Assembly: GCA_964448405.1 (NCBI GenBank)
Contig: CAYUVW010000010.1
Location: 1-50,172, forward strand
Length of the DNA stretch: 50,172 nucleotides
From: DAORHV01 sp964448405
Lineage (GTDB): Bacteria > Patescibacteriota > Gracilibacteria > Peribacterales > Peribacteraceae
Direction of reading: 5' to 3'
Position numbers and translations under genes: made by a program. The notes under the pieces were generated by a model, which had not been told where the DNA came from, did not search any database, and saw nothing but the letters and a program-made list of their open reading frames with translations. Numbering within the stretch: position 1 is the stretch's first letter; each line of letters starts with the position of its first letter. Positions 1 through 7,932 of this stretch are shown piece by piece.

Positions 1-1583
1 TTCAGCGTGCCGTATTCTTCAAACGCCTGCCGGATCTCGCTGGCTTCCGGCACATCCTCCACCAGGTAACCCAGGCTCAGTGGAATGCCTTCCTTCAGGA
101 AGTCTTCAATGTACAACAGCACGCGGTCGGCCTTCACGCCGCACGCGGCAGTAATCTCTTCCAGGCTGGCCTGCTTGCCGACCATCTCGCGGATCTGCTC
201 GGCCCTGCGCTGCTTCACGCGGCCCGGTCCGCGCTTCAGCTGCACGCGCTCTTCCTCGGCCGGCTGCTGTTCGGTGAGCTGCGGAATATAGAGCGGGCGG
301 GGAGTATACGACTTCATTTCCTGCGCCATGCCGTCGTAGAACGCGGTGACCACCGGTTCGGCGCGGATCGACGATTCTTGCCAACGCTCAATGAACAGTC
401 CTGCCGTGGACCGCACGCGGCTCAACGCCACGTACGCCTGGCCCGGCTCCCACAGCGCAGCCAAGTCCACGATCATGCAATCCAGCGAGGCTCCCTGTGC
501 TTTGTGAATAGTCGTCGCCCACGCCAGCGACACCGGAAAGTTCCAGGCCGCGGCGACTTCCTGGCCGTCACCGTTCAAGCACGAGAATTTCTGTTTCACG
601 ACTTCTATTTCTTCACCCGAAAGCAGCTTGATGTACAGCGTGTCCTCGGTGCTGCTCTGTACGTGTCCAAGGCTGCCGTTCACGTACAGCCGGTCTTCGG
701 ACACGTCGTTCTTGCGTAGCATCACCAATGCACCGTTCTTCAGCATCAGGCGGTCGCCGATGGGCAGTGAGCGCTTGGCAGATTCTATGGAGCGTGCGTC
801 GCCTTCGTAGAGCGTCTCGAACGAACGCATCGGCCCTTCGATGGCATGCAGACGCTGAATGTTATACGCGTCGGCCTTCACGCGGTGCGGGTACAGCCGA
901 GTGCCTTCCATGTGCTGCGACGGCTGGGCCATGCGGCTGTCCAAGAAATTGCGAACTTCTCTATTCACGATACCAGCGCGCACGAAGTTCAAAATGTCCA
1001 AAAAGTCGGAGTCCTGCGTGCGCATGACGGTGGACAAGAGCGCCGGTTGGAACGCGCTCTCGCGCCAGACGGGGTGCAAAAACGCCCAATCTTTGGCCTG
1101 CATGCCGGGCGTCACCGGCGGCAACTGGGCGAAGTCACCCACCGCAATAATGCGCAGGCCACCCCACGGCAGGCCGCTGTTGCGGGCGCGGCGCGCAATC
1201 GCTTCGGCCACCATGAGCGTAGTGCCGGAGAGCATGGAGACTTCGTCGATGATCACGCAGCACGCACGCTGTAGGCGGTCTGTTAGACGGCGGCTGCGCA
1301 TGGCGCGTGCAATCGTCGCGTCGATGCCGCCCTCCATAATTCCCAGTCCAAAGAAGCTGTGGAATGTTCTCCCTCCAATAATCACGGCAGCCGCGCCGGT
1401 GCTTGCTACCACTGGGAACGCGTCGCTGGGTTTGCGGTGTAAGTATTGCTCCAGCAAATAGCTTTTGCCCGTTCCGGCCGCGCCGGTCAGGAACACGTTG
1501 CCCTCGCGCGCCAACACATCGAAAGCGCTCTGCTGGCAGCTGGTGAGCGTCGATGGTTTCGCGAAGGCGGACGGAAGCATCAT
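1..1583 (-). CDS. PIF1/RecD-like superfamily 1 DNA helicase (3' end outside window)
   Basis: ATP-dependent DNA helicase of the PIF1/RecD2-like SF1 group, acting on DNA in the cytoplasm. Seen: Walker A GAAGTGKS about residues 33-40, a TGAAA motif just after, Walker B IIDEVSML, then VGDFAQLPPV (motif III) and an R-T-Q-D segment. Near the C-terminus WATTIHKAQGASLD and VALSRV match the UvrD/RecD C-terminal motifs (V and VI). After the helicase core comes a charged linker and a helix-turn-helix-like region (AEQIREMVGKQASLEEITAA), as in RecQ/PIF1-type helicases with a C-terminal HTH. The start is the first of two adjacent ATGs; an in-frame stop lies six codons upstream. No Shine-Dalgarno is seen; TAGTAT lies 12 nt upstream. 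The protein runs off the left edge. Family sure; the exact subfamily (PIF1 versus RecD2) is not. Confidence 0.9.
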   Translation of the reverse strand, partial: MMLPSAFAKPSTLTSCQQSAFDVLAREGNVFLTGAAGTGKSYLLEQYLHRKPSDAFPVVASTGAAAVIIGGRTFHSFFGLGIMEGGIDATIARAMRSRRLTDRLQRACCVIIDEVSMLSGTTLMVAEAIARRARNSGLPWGGLRIIAVGDFAQLPPVTPGMQAKDWAFLHPVWRESAFQPALLSTVMRTQDSDFLDILNFVRAGIVNREVRNFLDSRMAQPSQHMEGTRLYPHRVKADAYNIQRLHAIEGPMRSFETLYEGDARSIESAKRSLPIGDRLMLKNGALVMLRKNDVSEDRLYVNGSLGHVQSSTEDTLYIKLLSGEEIEVVKQKFSCLNGDGQEVAAAWNFPVSLAWATTIHKAQGASLDCMIVDLAALWEPGQAYVALSRVRSTAGLFIERWQESSIRAEPVVTAFYDGMAQEMKSYTPRPLYIPQLTEQQPAEEERVQLKRGPGRVKQRRAEQIREMVGKQASLEEITAACGVKADRVLLYIEDFLKEGIPLSLGYLVEDVPEASEIRQAFEEYGTL

Positions 1584-1632
1584 GAGGTTCGCAGGATACT
1601 ACACAATCCATGATTCATACTGCCGTTCTTTG

Positions 1633-2070
1633 CTACTTCTTTTTGCTGGCGCCCACACCCTGCAAGCCAGGGTTCTTCGCTGCTGCCTGGAGCACTTTTT
1701 TCAGTATTACCAAATTCAGGTCTTCCAGCTTTTTAAAGCGAATGCAGCTTTTTCCAACGCTCACATTGCCCAAATCGTTCTTGTGTTGCTCGGCCAAATA
1801 TTTGCCCTGCACGATGCAGCAGACGTACAGGCTCATGTATTGCTTTTGGCTGGCGAGCGCGACAATGGGCCAACTGATCATTTCCTTCTTGTAATTTTTG
1901 TACGGGAAACTGCCGTACCCAAGCATGTTGTAGGCGAAGTGTGGCTTGAACGACGGCGAGATCTTTTGAATGAAGGCATGCAAAAATTCAATCGGTTCAC
2001 GTCGTTCGGGCGGCAGAGCCGCCAGATATTCCTTTACGCTTTTCGCCTTGGTTGGTTTGAACATATTCAT
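1633..2070 (-). CDS. DUF1801 (YdhG-like) domain protein
   Basis: A 145-residue protein matching the DUF1801/YdhG fold in length and pattern: an N-terminal helical segment with VKEYLAALPPERREPIEFL, then P-H-F-A-Y-N-M-L-G-Y-G, a Y-K-N-Y-K-K strand, and the I-R-F-K-K-L-E-D-L-N motif near the C-terminus that marks this family. The molecular role of the family is poorly known, and some members are annotated as iron-chaperone-like, so no function is assigned. The C-terminus is lysine-rich. It lies between the helicase and the nrdJ control region, which it faces divergently. TAGAAT ends 8 nt before the ATG, which suggests a leaderless or nearly leaderless transcript. Confidence 0.8.
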   Translation of the reverse strand: MNMFKPTKAKSVKEYLAALPPERREPIEFLHAFIQKISPSFKPHFAYNMLGYGSFPYKNYKKEMISWPIVALASQKQYMSLYVCCIVQGKYLAEQHKNDLGNVSVGKSCIRFKKLEDLNLVILKKVLQAAAKNPGLQGVGASKKK

Positions 2071-2078
2071 CGTGAAAA

Positions 2079-2086
2079 ATTCTACA
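2079..2086 (-). promoter_or_regulatory. -10-like element TGTAGAAT for the DUF1801 gene
   Basis: TAGAAT (2084-2079 on the minus strand) preceded by TG; 8 nt separate it from the ATG at 2070. Transcription starting about 7 nt downstream would begin at or next to the start codon. No good -35 seen. Confidence 0.45.
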
Positions 2087-2310
2087 CCCGACGTGTCGCT
2101 CCGAATATTCTTTCGGAGAATTTTTTATTTCTCCTAGCAAAAAATAAAGCAAAATGTTGCGGTCATACTTTTTGTTTCAGGATTGTTTGCTCACCTAAAA
2201 ATCGTTTTTTGTTTGTGGTACTGAGAATCTCTTTTTCCTACCCCTCGGGGGTACCCATTTTCAGAGCAAAGAATCTTGATCTTGTGAGTCGGCGAGCAAA
2301 GAGTAAAATT
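2087..2310. other. AT-rich intergenic region upstream of nrdJ
   Basis: No coding sequence recognised. It holds a short hairpin with T-tract (about 2104-2128, ATTCT/AGAAT arms, TTCG loop, T-rich on the + strand) and a perfect six-pair hairpin TACCCC-TCG-GGGGTA at 2239-2253. Both could shape a long nrdJ leader or stop stray transcription toward it. I looked for a cobalamin riboswitch (B12 box) and did not see one. Confidence 0.4.
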
Positions 2311-2356
2311 CACAGATGTTGTGGTTGTATTGGTTTTGAGACACTACATCTTGTGT
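2311..2356 (+). promoter_or_regulatory. Tandem NrdR-box-like operator upstream of nrdJ
   Basis: 2341-2356 reads ACACTACATCTTGTGT, which matches 14 of 16 positions of the NrdR-box consensus ACACWATATATWGTGT. It is extended by GAG/CTC into a 7-bp-arm inverted repeat at 2338-2359. A weaker CAC(N7)GTG half-match is centred at 2317, about 31 bp upstream, the three-turn spacing usual for paired NrdR boxes. NrdR is the ATP/dATP-sensing repressor of ribonucleotide reductase genes, so this fits the gene that follows. No nrdR gene is in the window, and the exact promoter is not clear. Confidence 0.6.
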
Positions 2357-2457
2357 CTCCTCACTAAAGCACCACCCGGCGGCCAGAACCCCTTTTTATG
2401 GTCGCCCACTCCATTATCTCTGCCTCTCACTGCCCGTGAGAATTTCCCCTTAGATCT

Positions 2458-5400
2458 ATGAACCCGAACGCCGCGTCTCTGAAGACCACGAACGCCAAAG
2501 ACATCCCTCTGGACAGCAAGAAGGGTATCGAGCGTGCCAAGAAAAAAAATATCCAGAACTCCGAGCCGGCCAAGAAGGGGGGCAGCGGCAAGGGTCTCGT
2601 CATCGAGCGTTTGTTCACGACTCCGGGTTCCGATCCGTTGGATGAAGTGAAGTACGACCGCCGCACCAGCCGCATCTCCAACACCAACGGTTCCGTCGTG
2701 TTCGAAATGAAGGATGCAGAAATCCCGGCCGCTTGGAGCCAGGTCGCCACCGACATCATGGTGTCCAAGTATTTCCGCAAGGCCGGCGTGCCTCAGTACG
2801 ATGCCAAGGGCAACATCATGAAGGACGACAAAGGAGAAACCATCTGGGGACCGGAGCGTTCGGCCAAGCAGGTCGTGCGCCGTCTTGCCGGTTGCTGGAG
2901 GACGTGGGGCGAGAAGTACGGTTACTTCGCCACCAAGCAGGATGCGCAAATCTTCGAAGACGAGTTGGCCTACGTGCTGATTCACCAGATGTCGGCTCCG
3001 AACTCGCCGCAGTGGTTCAACACCGGTATCAACTACGCCTACGGCATTACGGGCAAGCCACAGGGTCACTATTACTGCGTCCCCGAGACCGGCGAGGTCC
3101 GCAAGTCCGAGGATGCCTACACGCACCCCCAGCCGCATGCGTGTTTCATTCAGGGTGTGGCCGACGACATGGTCAACGAAGGCGGCATCATGGACCTGTG
3201 GGTCCGCGAGGCACGTCTCTTTAAGTACGGTTCCGGAACGGGCACCAACTTCTCCAACCTGCGTGGCGACGGCGAGCCGTTGTCCCAGGGTGGCAAGAGT
3301 TCGGGTCTCATGAGCTTCCTGAAGATCGGCGACCGCGCTGCAGGAGCAATCAAGTCCGGCGGCACCACGCGCCGCGCCGCCAAAATGGTCTGTCTGGATT
3401 TGGATCACCCGGATATCGAAGAGTTCATCAACTGGAAGGTGAACGAAGAGAAGAAGGTGGCTGCGCTGGCCAAGGCCGGTTACGACACCGACTTCAACGG
3501 CGAAGCCTACGGCACCGTTTCCGGTCAGAACTCCAACAACTCCGTGCGCGTCTCCCACGAGTTCTTCAAGGCATTGGAGCAAGACAGCGACTGGCACATG
3601 TACTGGCGCACCGAGTTGCGCAAGGCAAAGGCAGAAAACCGCGCCCCCAAGCCATGCAAGACCCGCAAGGCTCGCGACATGTGGGACCAAATCGCCTACG
3701 CAGCCTGGGCCTGCGCCGATCCGGGATTGCAGTACGACACCACCATCAACGACTGGCACACCTGCCCGGCCGACGGACGCATTAACGCCAGCAACCCCTG
3801 CAGCGAGTACATGTTCTTGGACAACACCGCCTGCAACCTGGCGTCCATTAACCTCATGCACTACCTGAAGACCGACGAGCAGGGCAAGAAGAGCTTCGCC
3901 ATCGAGGAGTTCAAGCACTCCGTCCGCCTGTGGACCATCGTGCTGGAAATCTCGGTGCTCATGGCTCAGTTCCCGTCGGCCGAAATCGCCGAGCTCAGCT
4001 ACGTCTACCGCACGTTGGGTCTTGGCTACGCCAACTTGGGCGCCATGCTCATGCAGATGGGTATTCCGTACGACTCCCCGGAGGGCCGCGCCATGTGCGG
4101 AGCAATCACCGCCATTCTGACCGGCGAGAGCTACGCAACGTCTGCGGAAATGGCCAGCCACTTGGGAACCTTCAGCGGCTACGAGCGCAACAAAGAGAGC
4201 ATGCTGCGCGTGATCCGCAACCACCGCCGTGCCGCCTACGATGCCGCCGAGAGCGAGTACGAGCAGCTTTCCGTGAAGCCCGTCGCTATTGATCAAAAAT
4301 TGTGTTCATCCGATTTGCTCCAGGCCGCAAAAGAGGCTTGGGATAGCGCTTTGGAGATGGGTGAGAAGTACGGTTTCCGCAATGCCCAGGTCTCCGTTAT
4401 TGCGCCGACCGGCACCATCGGTCTGCTCATGGATTGCGACACCACCGGCATCGAGCCCGACTTCGCACTCGTGAAGTTCAAGAAGCTGGCCGGCGGCGGA
4501 TACATGAAGATCGCCAACCAGTCCGTGAAGCCTGCGTTGTCCGCGCTCAACTACAGCGAGCAGCAGCAGAACGAGATCATGAAGTACGTCATGGGAACGC
4601 TCAGCTTGGAGGGCGCACCGCACATCAACCGCGCTTCACTGAAGGCCAAAGGATTCACCGACGCCGACATCGCCAGCGTGGAGAAGACACTGCCGTCCGT
4701 GTTCGAACTCGGCTTCGCCTTCAACCGCTGGACGCTGGGCGAGGAGACCATGAAGCGCCTGAAGTTCACCGAGGAGCAAATGGCCGATGCCACCTTCAGC
4801 GTCCTGAAAGCTCTTGGCTTTACCGCAGAACAAATCGAAGAAGCCAACGTCGTGATCTGCGGTCACATGACCGTGGAAGGCGCTCCGCACCTGAAGCCGG
4901 AGCACCTGGCCGTGTTCGATTGCGCCAGCAAGTGCGGCAAGATCGGCAAGCGTTACATTTCCGCCGAAGGTCACATCCGCATGATGGCCGCTGCCCAGCC
5001 GTTCATCTCCGGAGCAATCAGCAAGACCGTCAACTTGCCGAACGAAGCCACCATGGAGGACTTCAAGCAGGCGTACTACCTCTCGTGGCAGCTTGGAATC
5101 AAAGCCAATGCCTTGTACCGCGACGGCAGCAAGATGAGCCAGGCGTTGTCCAACAAGTCCGATGAGAAGAAGGACGAGAAGGTCGAACCGACGATCATCG
5201 AGAAAATCGTCGTCAAAGAAGTGCCGCGCCGCCGCAAACTGCCGGACGAGCGCATGAGCCTGACTCACAAGCTTTCCGTTGCCGGTCACGAGGCCTACCT
5301 GCACGTCGGTCTGTACGAGGACGGCAAGCCGGGCGAGATCTTCATTAAAATGAGCAAAGAGGGTTCCACGCTTTCCGGCGTTATGGATACGCTCGCGCTG

Positions 5401-5859
5401 TCTCTCTCCATGAACCTGCAGTACGGTGTTCCGCTGGAAGTGCTCTGCGAGAAGCTGGTGCACACCCGCTTCGAGCCGATGGGTATGACGACCAACAAGG
5501 AAATCCCGATGGTGAAGTCCATCATGGACTATTTGGGTCGCTGGTTGGCGCTCAAATTCCTTACCAAGGAAAAGGCAATCCGGTACCACAACCGCGATTT
5601 GGTAGAGAAATCGTACGCCGAAGGCACCAAGAGCAAAGACGCATTCGCCATGAGCCTGCCGGTTGTTGATGAAGGCTTGGCCCGCGCCGTGCACTCGGCA
5701 ACCGCAACGGTGGTTGCCACCGACGAAAAGACTGCCGACTATGCCAAACTCCAGGGCTATACCGGTGCAATCTGCGGAGGCTGCGGCAGCACCAAAATGA
5801 AGCGCAACGGTTCCTGCGAGCTGTGCATGGACTGTGGTGCAACCTCGGGTTGTGGATGA
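2458..5859 (+). CDS. nrdJ: Adenosylcobalamin-dependent (class II) ribonucleoside-diphosphate reductase
   Basis: Makes deoxyribonucleotides from ribonucleotides using a thiyl radical generated by coenzyme B12. The 1133-residue product has the reductase barrel with NPCSE (N446, thiyl Cys448, E450), the redox-pair cysteines at about C229 (PHACFIQ) and C459 (ACNLASINL), and the TGTIGLLMDCDTTGIEPD segment. A TSCPD domain lies at about residues 950-1060. The C-terminal zinc-ribbon-like tail has C1106, C1109, C1120, C1123, C1126 and C1132, matching the C-terminus of vitamin-B12-dependent reductases that reload the active-site disulfide. The first 50 residues are Lys/Ser-rich and non-conserved looking. 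The ATG follows a pyrimidine-rich stretch rather than a Shine-Dalgarno. A tandem NrdR-like operator lies about 100 bp upstream and a strong terminator follows. It appears monocistronic, and no other reductase is present in the window. Confidence 0.97.
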   Translation: MNPNAASLKTTNAKDIPLDSKKGIERAKKKNIQNSEPAKKGGSGKGLVIERLFTTPGSDPLDEVKYDRRTSRISNTNGSVVFEMKDAEIPAAWSQVATDIMVSKYFRKAGVPQYDAKGNIMKDDKGETIWGPERSAKQVVRRLAGCWRTWGEKYGYFATKQDAQIFEDELAYVLIHQMSAPNSPQWFNTGINYAYGITGKPQGHYYCVPETGEVRKSEDAYTHPQPHACFIQGVADDMVNEGGIMDLWVREARLFKYGSGTGTNFSNLRGDGEPLSQGGKSSGLMSFLKIGDRAAGAIKSGGTTRRAAKMVCLDLDHPDIEEFINWKVNEEKKVAALAKAGYDTDFNGEAYGTVSGQNSNNSVRVSHEFFKALEQDSDWHMYWRTELRKAKAENRAPKPCKTRKARDMWDQIAYAAWACADPGLQYDTTINDWHTCPADGRINASNPCSEYMFLDNTACNLASINLMHYLKTDEQGKKSFAIEEFKHSVRLWTIVLEISVLMAQFPSAEIAELSYVYRTLGLGYANLGAMLMQMGIPYDSPEGRAMCGAITAILTGESYATSAEMASHLGTFSGYERNKESMLRVIRNHRRAAYDAAESEYEQLSVKPVAIDQKLCSSDLLQAAKEAWDSALEMGEKYGFRNAQVSVIAPTGTIGLLMDCDTTGIEPDFALVKFKKLAGGGYMKIANQSVKPALSALNYSEQQQNEIMKYVMGTLSLEGAPHINRASLKAKGFTDADIASVEKTLPSVFELGFAFNRWTLGEETMKRLKFTEEQMADATFSVLKALGFTAEQIEEANVVICGHMTVEGAPHLKPEHLAVFDCASKCGKIGKRYISAEGHIRMMAAAQPFISGAISKTVNLPNEATMEDFKQAYYLSWQLGIKANALYRDGSKMSQALSNKSDEKKDEKVEPTIIEKIVVKEVPRRRKLPDERMSLTHKLSVAGHEAYLHVGLYEDGKPGEIFIKMSKEGSTLSGVMDTLALSLSMNLQYGVPLEVLCEKLVHTRFEPMGMTTNKEIPMVKSIMDYLGRWLALKFLTKEKAIRYHNRDLVEKSYAEGTKSKDAFAMSLPVVDEGLARAVHSATATVVATDEKTADYAKLQGYTGAICGGCGSTKMKRNGSCELCMDCGATSGCG

Positions 5860-5867
5860 ACCCGACA

Positions 5868-5967
5868 GATTCCCTGACTCCTCAAAAACGGCCTTCGGGC
5901 CGTTTTTTTGACTCCGGGACTCCGCATAGCAAGATCGATCGGGAGTCACTGGAGTCATGGAGTCCCG
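5868..5967 (+). repeat. GACTCC-type intergenic repeat containing the nrdJ terminator
   Basis: Contains GATTCC, GACTCC, the terminator hairpin, then two further direct ACTCC copies, a short spacer, and three inverted GGAGTC copies at 5941-5965 that could fold back on the GACTCC copies. The first about 55 nt are nearly the same as the minus strand of the element after glyS (25148-25259). Confidence 0.6.
5884..5909 (+). terminator. Rho-independent terminator of nrdJ
   Basis: Ten-pair stem AAAAACGGCC / GGCCGTTTTT with a TTCG loop, ending in a seven-T run, 25 nt after the nrdJ stop. Confidence 0.9.
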
Positions 5968-5980
5968 TTGTTACAATTCG

Positions 5981-6008
5981 TTGACATGCGAACATCGATT
6001 CGTAGAAT
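5981..6008 (+). promoter_or_regulatory. Sigma-70-type promoter TTGACA-16-TAGAAT
   Basis: Consensus -35 TTGACA (5981-5986), 16-nt spacer, TAGAAT (6003-6008). The expected start of transcription near 6015 leaves a leader of about 19 nt to the ATG at 6034 and rules out the upstream in-frame ATG at 6007. Confidence 0.75.
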
Positions 6009-6033
6009 GACGCCACTTTCCTCCTTTTCTACC

Positions 6034-6273
6034 ATGTCTATCGTGAAACTTGGAGATCTCGATGCCCGCCATTCTGTTCAGCCTGTTGTGCTGCGAAAGA
6101 AGGGTATGGAGAGTGTGGATCGTGATGCCATGGCTCTGCAGATCGACGCCGAAGTGGCAGCCGTGCGCCAGGGGCAGATCATCCCGGCATTCCGCGGATA
6201 CCACATCGCTGATGCAGACGAGAACCCTGCTGAGGCTCATCCGCTGGATGAAGCCGAGGAGTCCATCGACTAA
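6034..6273 (+). CDS. Small acidic hypothetical protein
   Basis: A 79-residue product of unknown function that I do not recognise. It begins MSIVKLGDLDARHSVQP, has a basic patch around RKKGME, and ends in a very acidic tail (DADENPAEAHPLDEAEESID). There is no signal peptide or membrane segment. The start is set by the consensus promoter just upstream: alternatives farther upstream fall inside or before the -10. The leader is pyrimidine-rich (TTTCCTCCTTTTCTACC) and has no Shine-Dalgarno. A clean terminator follows 13 nt after the stop, so this is a single-gene unit with its own promoter and terminator, which supports it as a real gene. Confidence 0.75.
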   Translation: MSIVKLGDLDARHSVQPVVLRKKGMESVDRDAMALQIDAEVAAVRQGQIIPAFRGYHIADADENPAEAHPLDEAEESID

Positions 6274-6286
6274 TTGGATTTGCGAC

Positions 6287-6312
6287 AAGCCGGGGACATC
6301 TCCGGCTTTTTT
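6287..6312 (+). terminator. Rho-independent terminator
   Basis: Stem AAGCCGG / CCGGCTT (6287-6293 and 6302-6308) followed by a T run to 6312. The same T run supplies the T-rich lead-in to the next -10 element. Confidence 0.85.
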
Positions 6313-6320
6313 GCTATCAT
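6312..6320 (+). promoter_or_regulatory. Extended -10 TGCTATCAT, leaderless spacing
   Basis: TGC followed by TATCAT (6315-6320); 6 nt then the ATG at 6327. It follows directly on a T run, as do several other start-proximal elements in this window. Confidence 0.5.
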
Positions 6321-6326
6321 CATGTC

Positions 6327-6818
6327 ATGTCCGACTCGTTCCTCGATCATCTTTCTAGCCCCGAGCGTGAAAAGATTCGCCAGCGCATGCGCAGCCCCGA
6401 GGAATACGAGCGCCTTCGTGACAAAGTGAAAGGCCCCGAGGACCTGGAGCGTGAAATGAACAAGAACTCCGAATTCGCCGAAATGAGCTTCGCGCTGGAA
6501 ACCGACAAGGGCGCGCGCGAGAAGATGAAGAGCAGTATTGCCGAGCAGATCAAAGACGGCGGCGTGGAAAGCGTGGTGGAGGGCAAGCTGGATAAAAAAA
6601 CCAAGGCTGCGCTGGAAGCCGGCAAGTTCGAGTTGTCGGTCGACAGCAGCAAGGAGTCATCGCCAAAGCTTCGTATCAAGCCCAAAACGGGTGGCGAGAA
6701 AGGTGCTGGCGGCATCGACGCGCCGTCGGGGAACGTAGCCGAAGCCCTGCCGCTAAAGCCATCGTTCCAGGACAAGTTGATGTCGTCGTTTCAGATCAAA
6801 GGCACGGGAAATGCCTAA
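6327..6818 (+). CDS. Charged hypothetical protein
   Basis: A 163-residue hydrophilic protein that I cannot assign. The N-terminal 90 residues are rich in Glu, Lys and Arg in a pattern that suggests helices or a coiled coil (PEREKIRQRMRSPEEYERLR). The second half has a Lys/Gly/Pro-rich linker (LRIKPKTGGEKGAGG) and a hydrophobic end (ALPLKPSFQDKLMSSFQIK). No signal peptide, membrane span or cysteine is visible. The TATCAT element 6 nt before the ATG suggests a leaderless transcript. The gene lies between two terminator-like hairpins and forms its own unit, so no context-based function can be given. Confidence 0.7.
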   Translation: MSDSFLDHLSSPEREKIRQRMRSPEEYERLRDKVKGPEDLEREMNKNSEFAEMSFALETDKGAREKMKSSIAEQIKDGGVESVVEGKLDKKTKAALEAGKFELSVDSSKESSPKLRIKPKTGGEKGAGGIDAPSGNVAEALPLKPSFQDKLMSSFQIKGTGNA

Positions 6819-6840
6819 GTTGATGCAAGAATATCAGGGG

Positions 6841-6862
6841 GCCTTTTTCACAGCGAAAAGGC
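6841..6862. other. Hairpin GCCTTTT/AAAAGGC in gene-poor spacer
   Basis: Seven-pair perfect stem, 8-nt loop, about 20 nt after the stop of the preceding gene; no T run follows, so a terminator role is uncertain. The rest of 6863-7080 shows no gene I can support. Confidence 0.35.
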
Positions 6863-7080
6863 GTGGAAAATCGGTTCATTGTCGGTAAGAAATTCGACCG
6901 GAACAGCGTGTTCCAATCGTATTTCTTCACATACTAATGAAAAAGCAACCGAGGACGCTGAGGAGCAAGAGGTAACGCACGTCTGCGCAGCTTATCCTTG
7001 TTTTATTTTCGGGCAATCGAATGGAGTTGAGCCCTTCTGTAAACTGTTTTTTAAGAATACTTTTTGTGCTCAAGAATTGA

Positions 7081-7398
7081 TCAACTTTTTAGATCGATAT
7101 CGCTCATCAATGCGGAAAAACCAATCACATCGTCATCTGGTGCAGCCTTATTGCGAGAGGTTTTCCCACAAGCCAGGCACTCGTATTCAATTACATAGCC
7201 CTTCTTGCCGTCGTAGTCGACGGCGGTAGGTGCCAGGAGCCCTTGGCACGGCGAAAGTCGGTCACCGGGGCCGTCTCTATCAACATGTTTGGACCACAGG
7301 CACAGCGGGCAGTGGTCTCGGTACGTTCCCTTTCCCAAGGGCTGGACCACGGCATCGCAGTGGTCGCAGGTGAAGGGTTCCTCGCGCGGGATGAACAT
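7081..7398 (-). CDS. RNHCP domain protein
   Basis: A 105-residue protein with the RNHCP zinc-ribbon-like pattern: FTCDHCDAVV (first Cys pair), YRDHCPLCLWSKHVD with the R-x-H-C-P-x-C-L core, PGDRLSPCQGLLAP, then YECLACGKTSRNKAAPDD with the second C-x2-C pair and the conserved N-x-A-x-D-D. The spacing agrees with the whole family, whose proteins are about this size; the cysteines very likely bind a metal. The molecular role of the family is not known to me. The ATG lies 2 nt after the stop of the upstream gene on the same strand, so the two are very likely cotranscribed and perhaps translationally coupled. Confidence 0.9.
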   Translation of the reverse strand: MFIPREEPFTCDHCDAVVQPLGKGTYRDHCPLCLWSKHVDRDGPGDRLSPCQGLLAPTAVDYDGKKGYVIEYECLACGKTSRNKAAPDDDVIGFSALMSDIDLKS

Positions 7399-7400
7399 GA

Positions 7401-7886
7401 TTAGAGAAGGCGAATGCGTTGATACACACGCTGCAGTTCTCCTTCCAGGATGTCGAAACGGTCTTCGGCATCAGCCATGTGATCTTCACTGCTTGGTCGA
7501 GCCTCCTCGATGCGTTCCTGCTTCAGGAGTCTCATCTCGTTACGTGCCTGCTCTGTGGTCGGAAGATCAGTAAGAACCGTGGGGTGGCTCTGGTAATGAT
7601 CGGCGTGGATGCGTGCGGCAGGGGTGAATTCCACCGGCATCGGCTCCAGGCCAATGGCCTGCTTCAGGCGGCTGGTGCTGCCGTTGCCGTCGAATCCTTT
7701 GCTCATGCGATGTAGACGCAGCAGCTTGGTGCGGACTTCCTCTATTCCTGCGCCTTCGATGCGCTGGCGACGCACCGATAACTGCACCTTGCCGAACTTC
7801 CGCTCGCCGCGGTCGGGGTGCGGGCTCCAACGGTCGATGGATTCCAGGTCGAAGCGGTTTCGTGCGTAGTCAGGAGTGTGGTTCAT
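7401..7886 (-). CDS. Hypothetical protein upstream of RNHCP gene
   Basis: A 161-residue basic protein of unknown function. It starts MNHTPDYARNRFDLESIDRW, continues with a strand-rich section (KFGKVQLSVRRQRIEGAGI), and ends in a long charged helix-prone region (TTEQARNEMRLLKQERIEEA, then EDRFDILEGELQRVYQRIRLL) that could form a coiled coil. The ATG at 7886 was chosen over farther in-frame starts because the upstream residues are low-complexity and run into the ychF end. It is preceded by CCCCTCCT, a pyrimidine block and not a Shine-Dalgarno. The stop is 2 nt from the RNHCP start, so the two genes form an operon. Confidence 0.7.
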   Translation of the reverse strand: MNHTPDYARNRFDLESIDRWSPHPDRGERKFGKVQLSVRRQRIEGAGIEEVRTKLLRLHRMSKGFDGNGSTSRLKQAIGLEPMPVEFTPAARIHADHYQSHPTVLTDLPTTEQARNEMRLLKQERIEEARPSSEDHMADAEDRFDILEGELQRVYQRIRLL

Positions 7887-7932
7887 AGGAGGGGTATGGT
7901 GACAGCGTGCATCACCATGAACAAGGCCTTTG

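Noticed and set aside
2087..2457. Cobalamin riboswitch before the B12-dependent reductase
   Set aside because: No B12-box-like sequence is seen, and the NrdR-type operator explains the control region better.
2344..4296. A 650-codon minus-strand frame (and 4636-5958) opposite nrdJ
   Set aside because: nrdJ is certain from its motifs and terminator; the antisense frames carry no recognisable domain and begin in non-gene sequence.
5908..6033. An upstream in-frame extension of the small acidic gene
   Set aside because: The extension would run through the repeat and the consensus promoter at 5981-6008.
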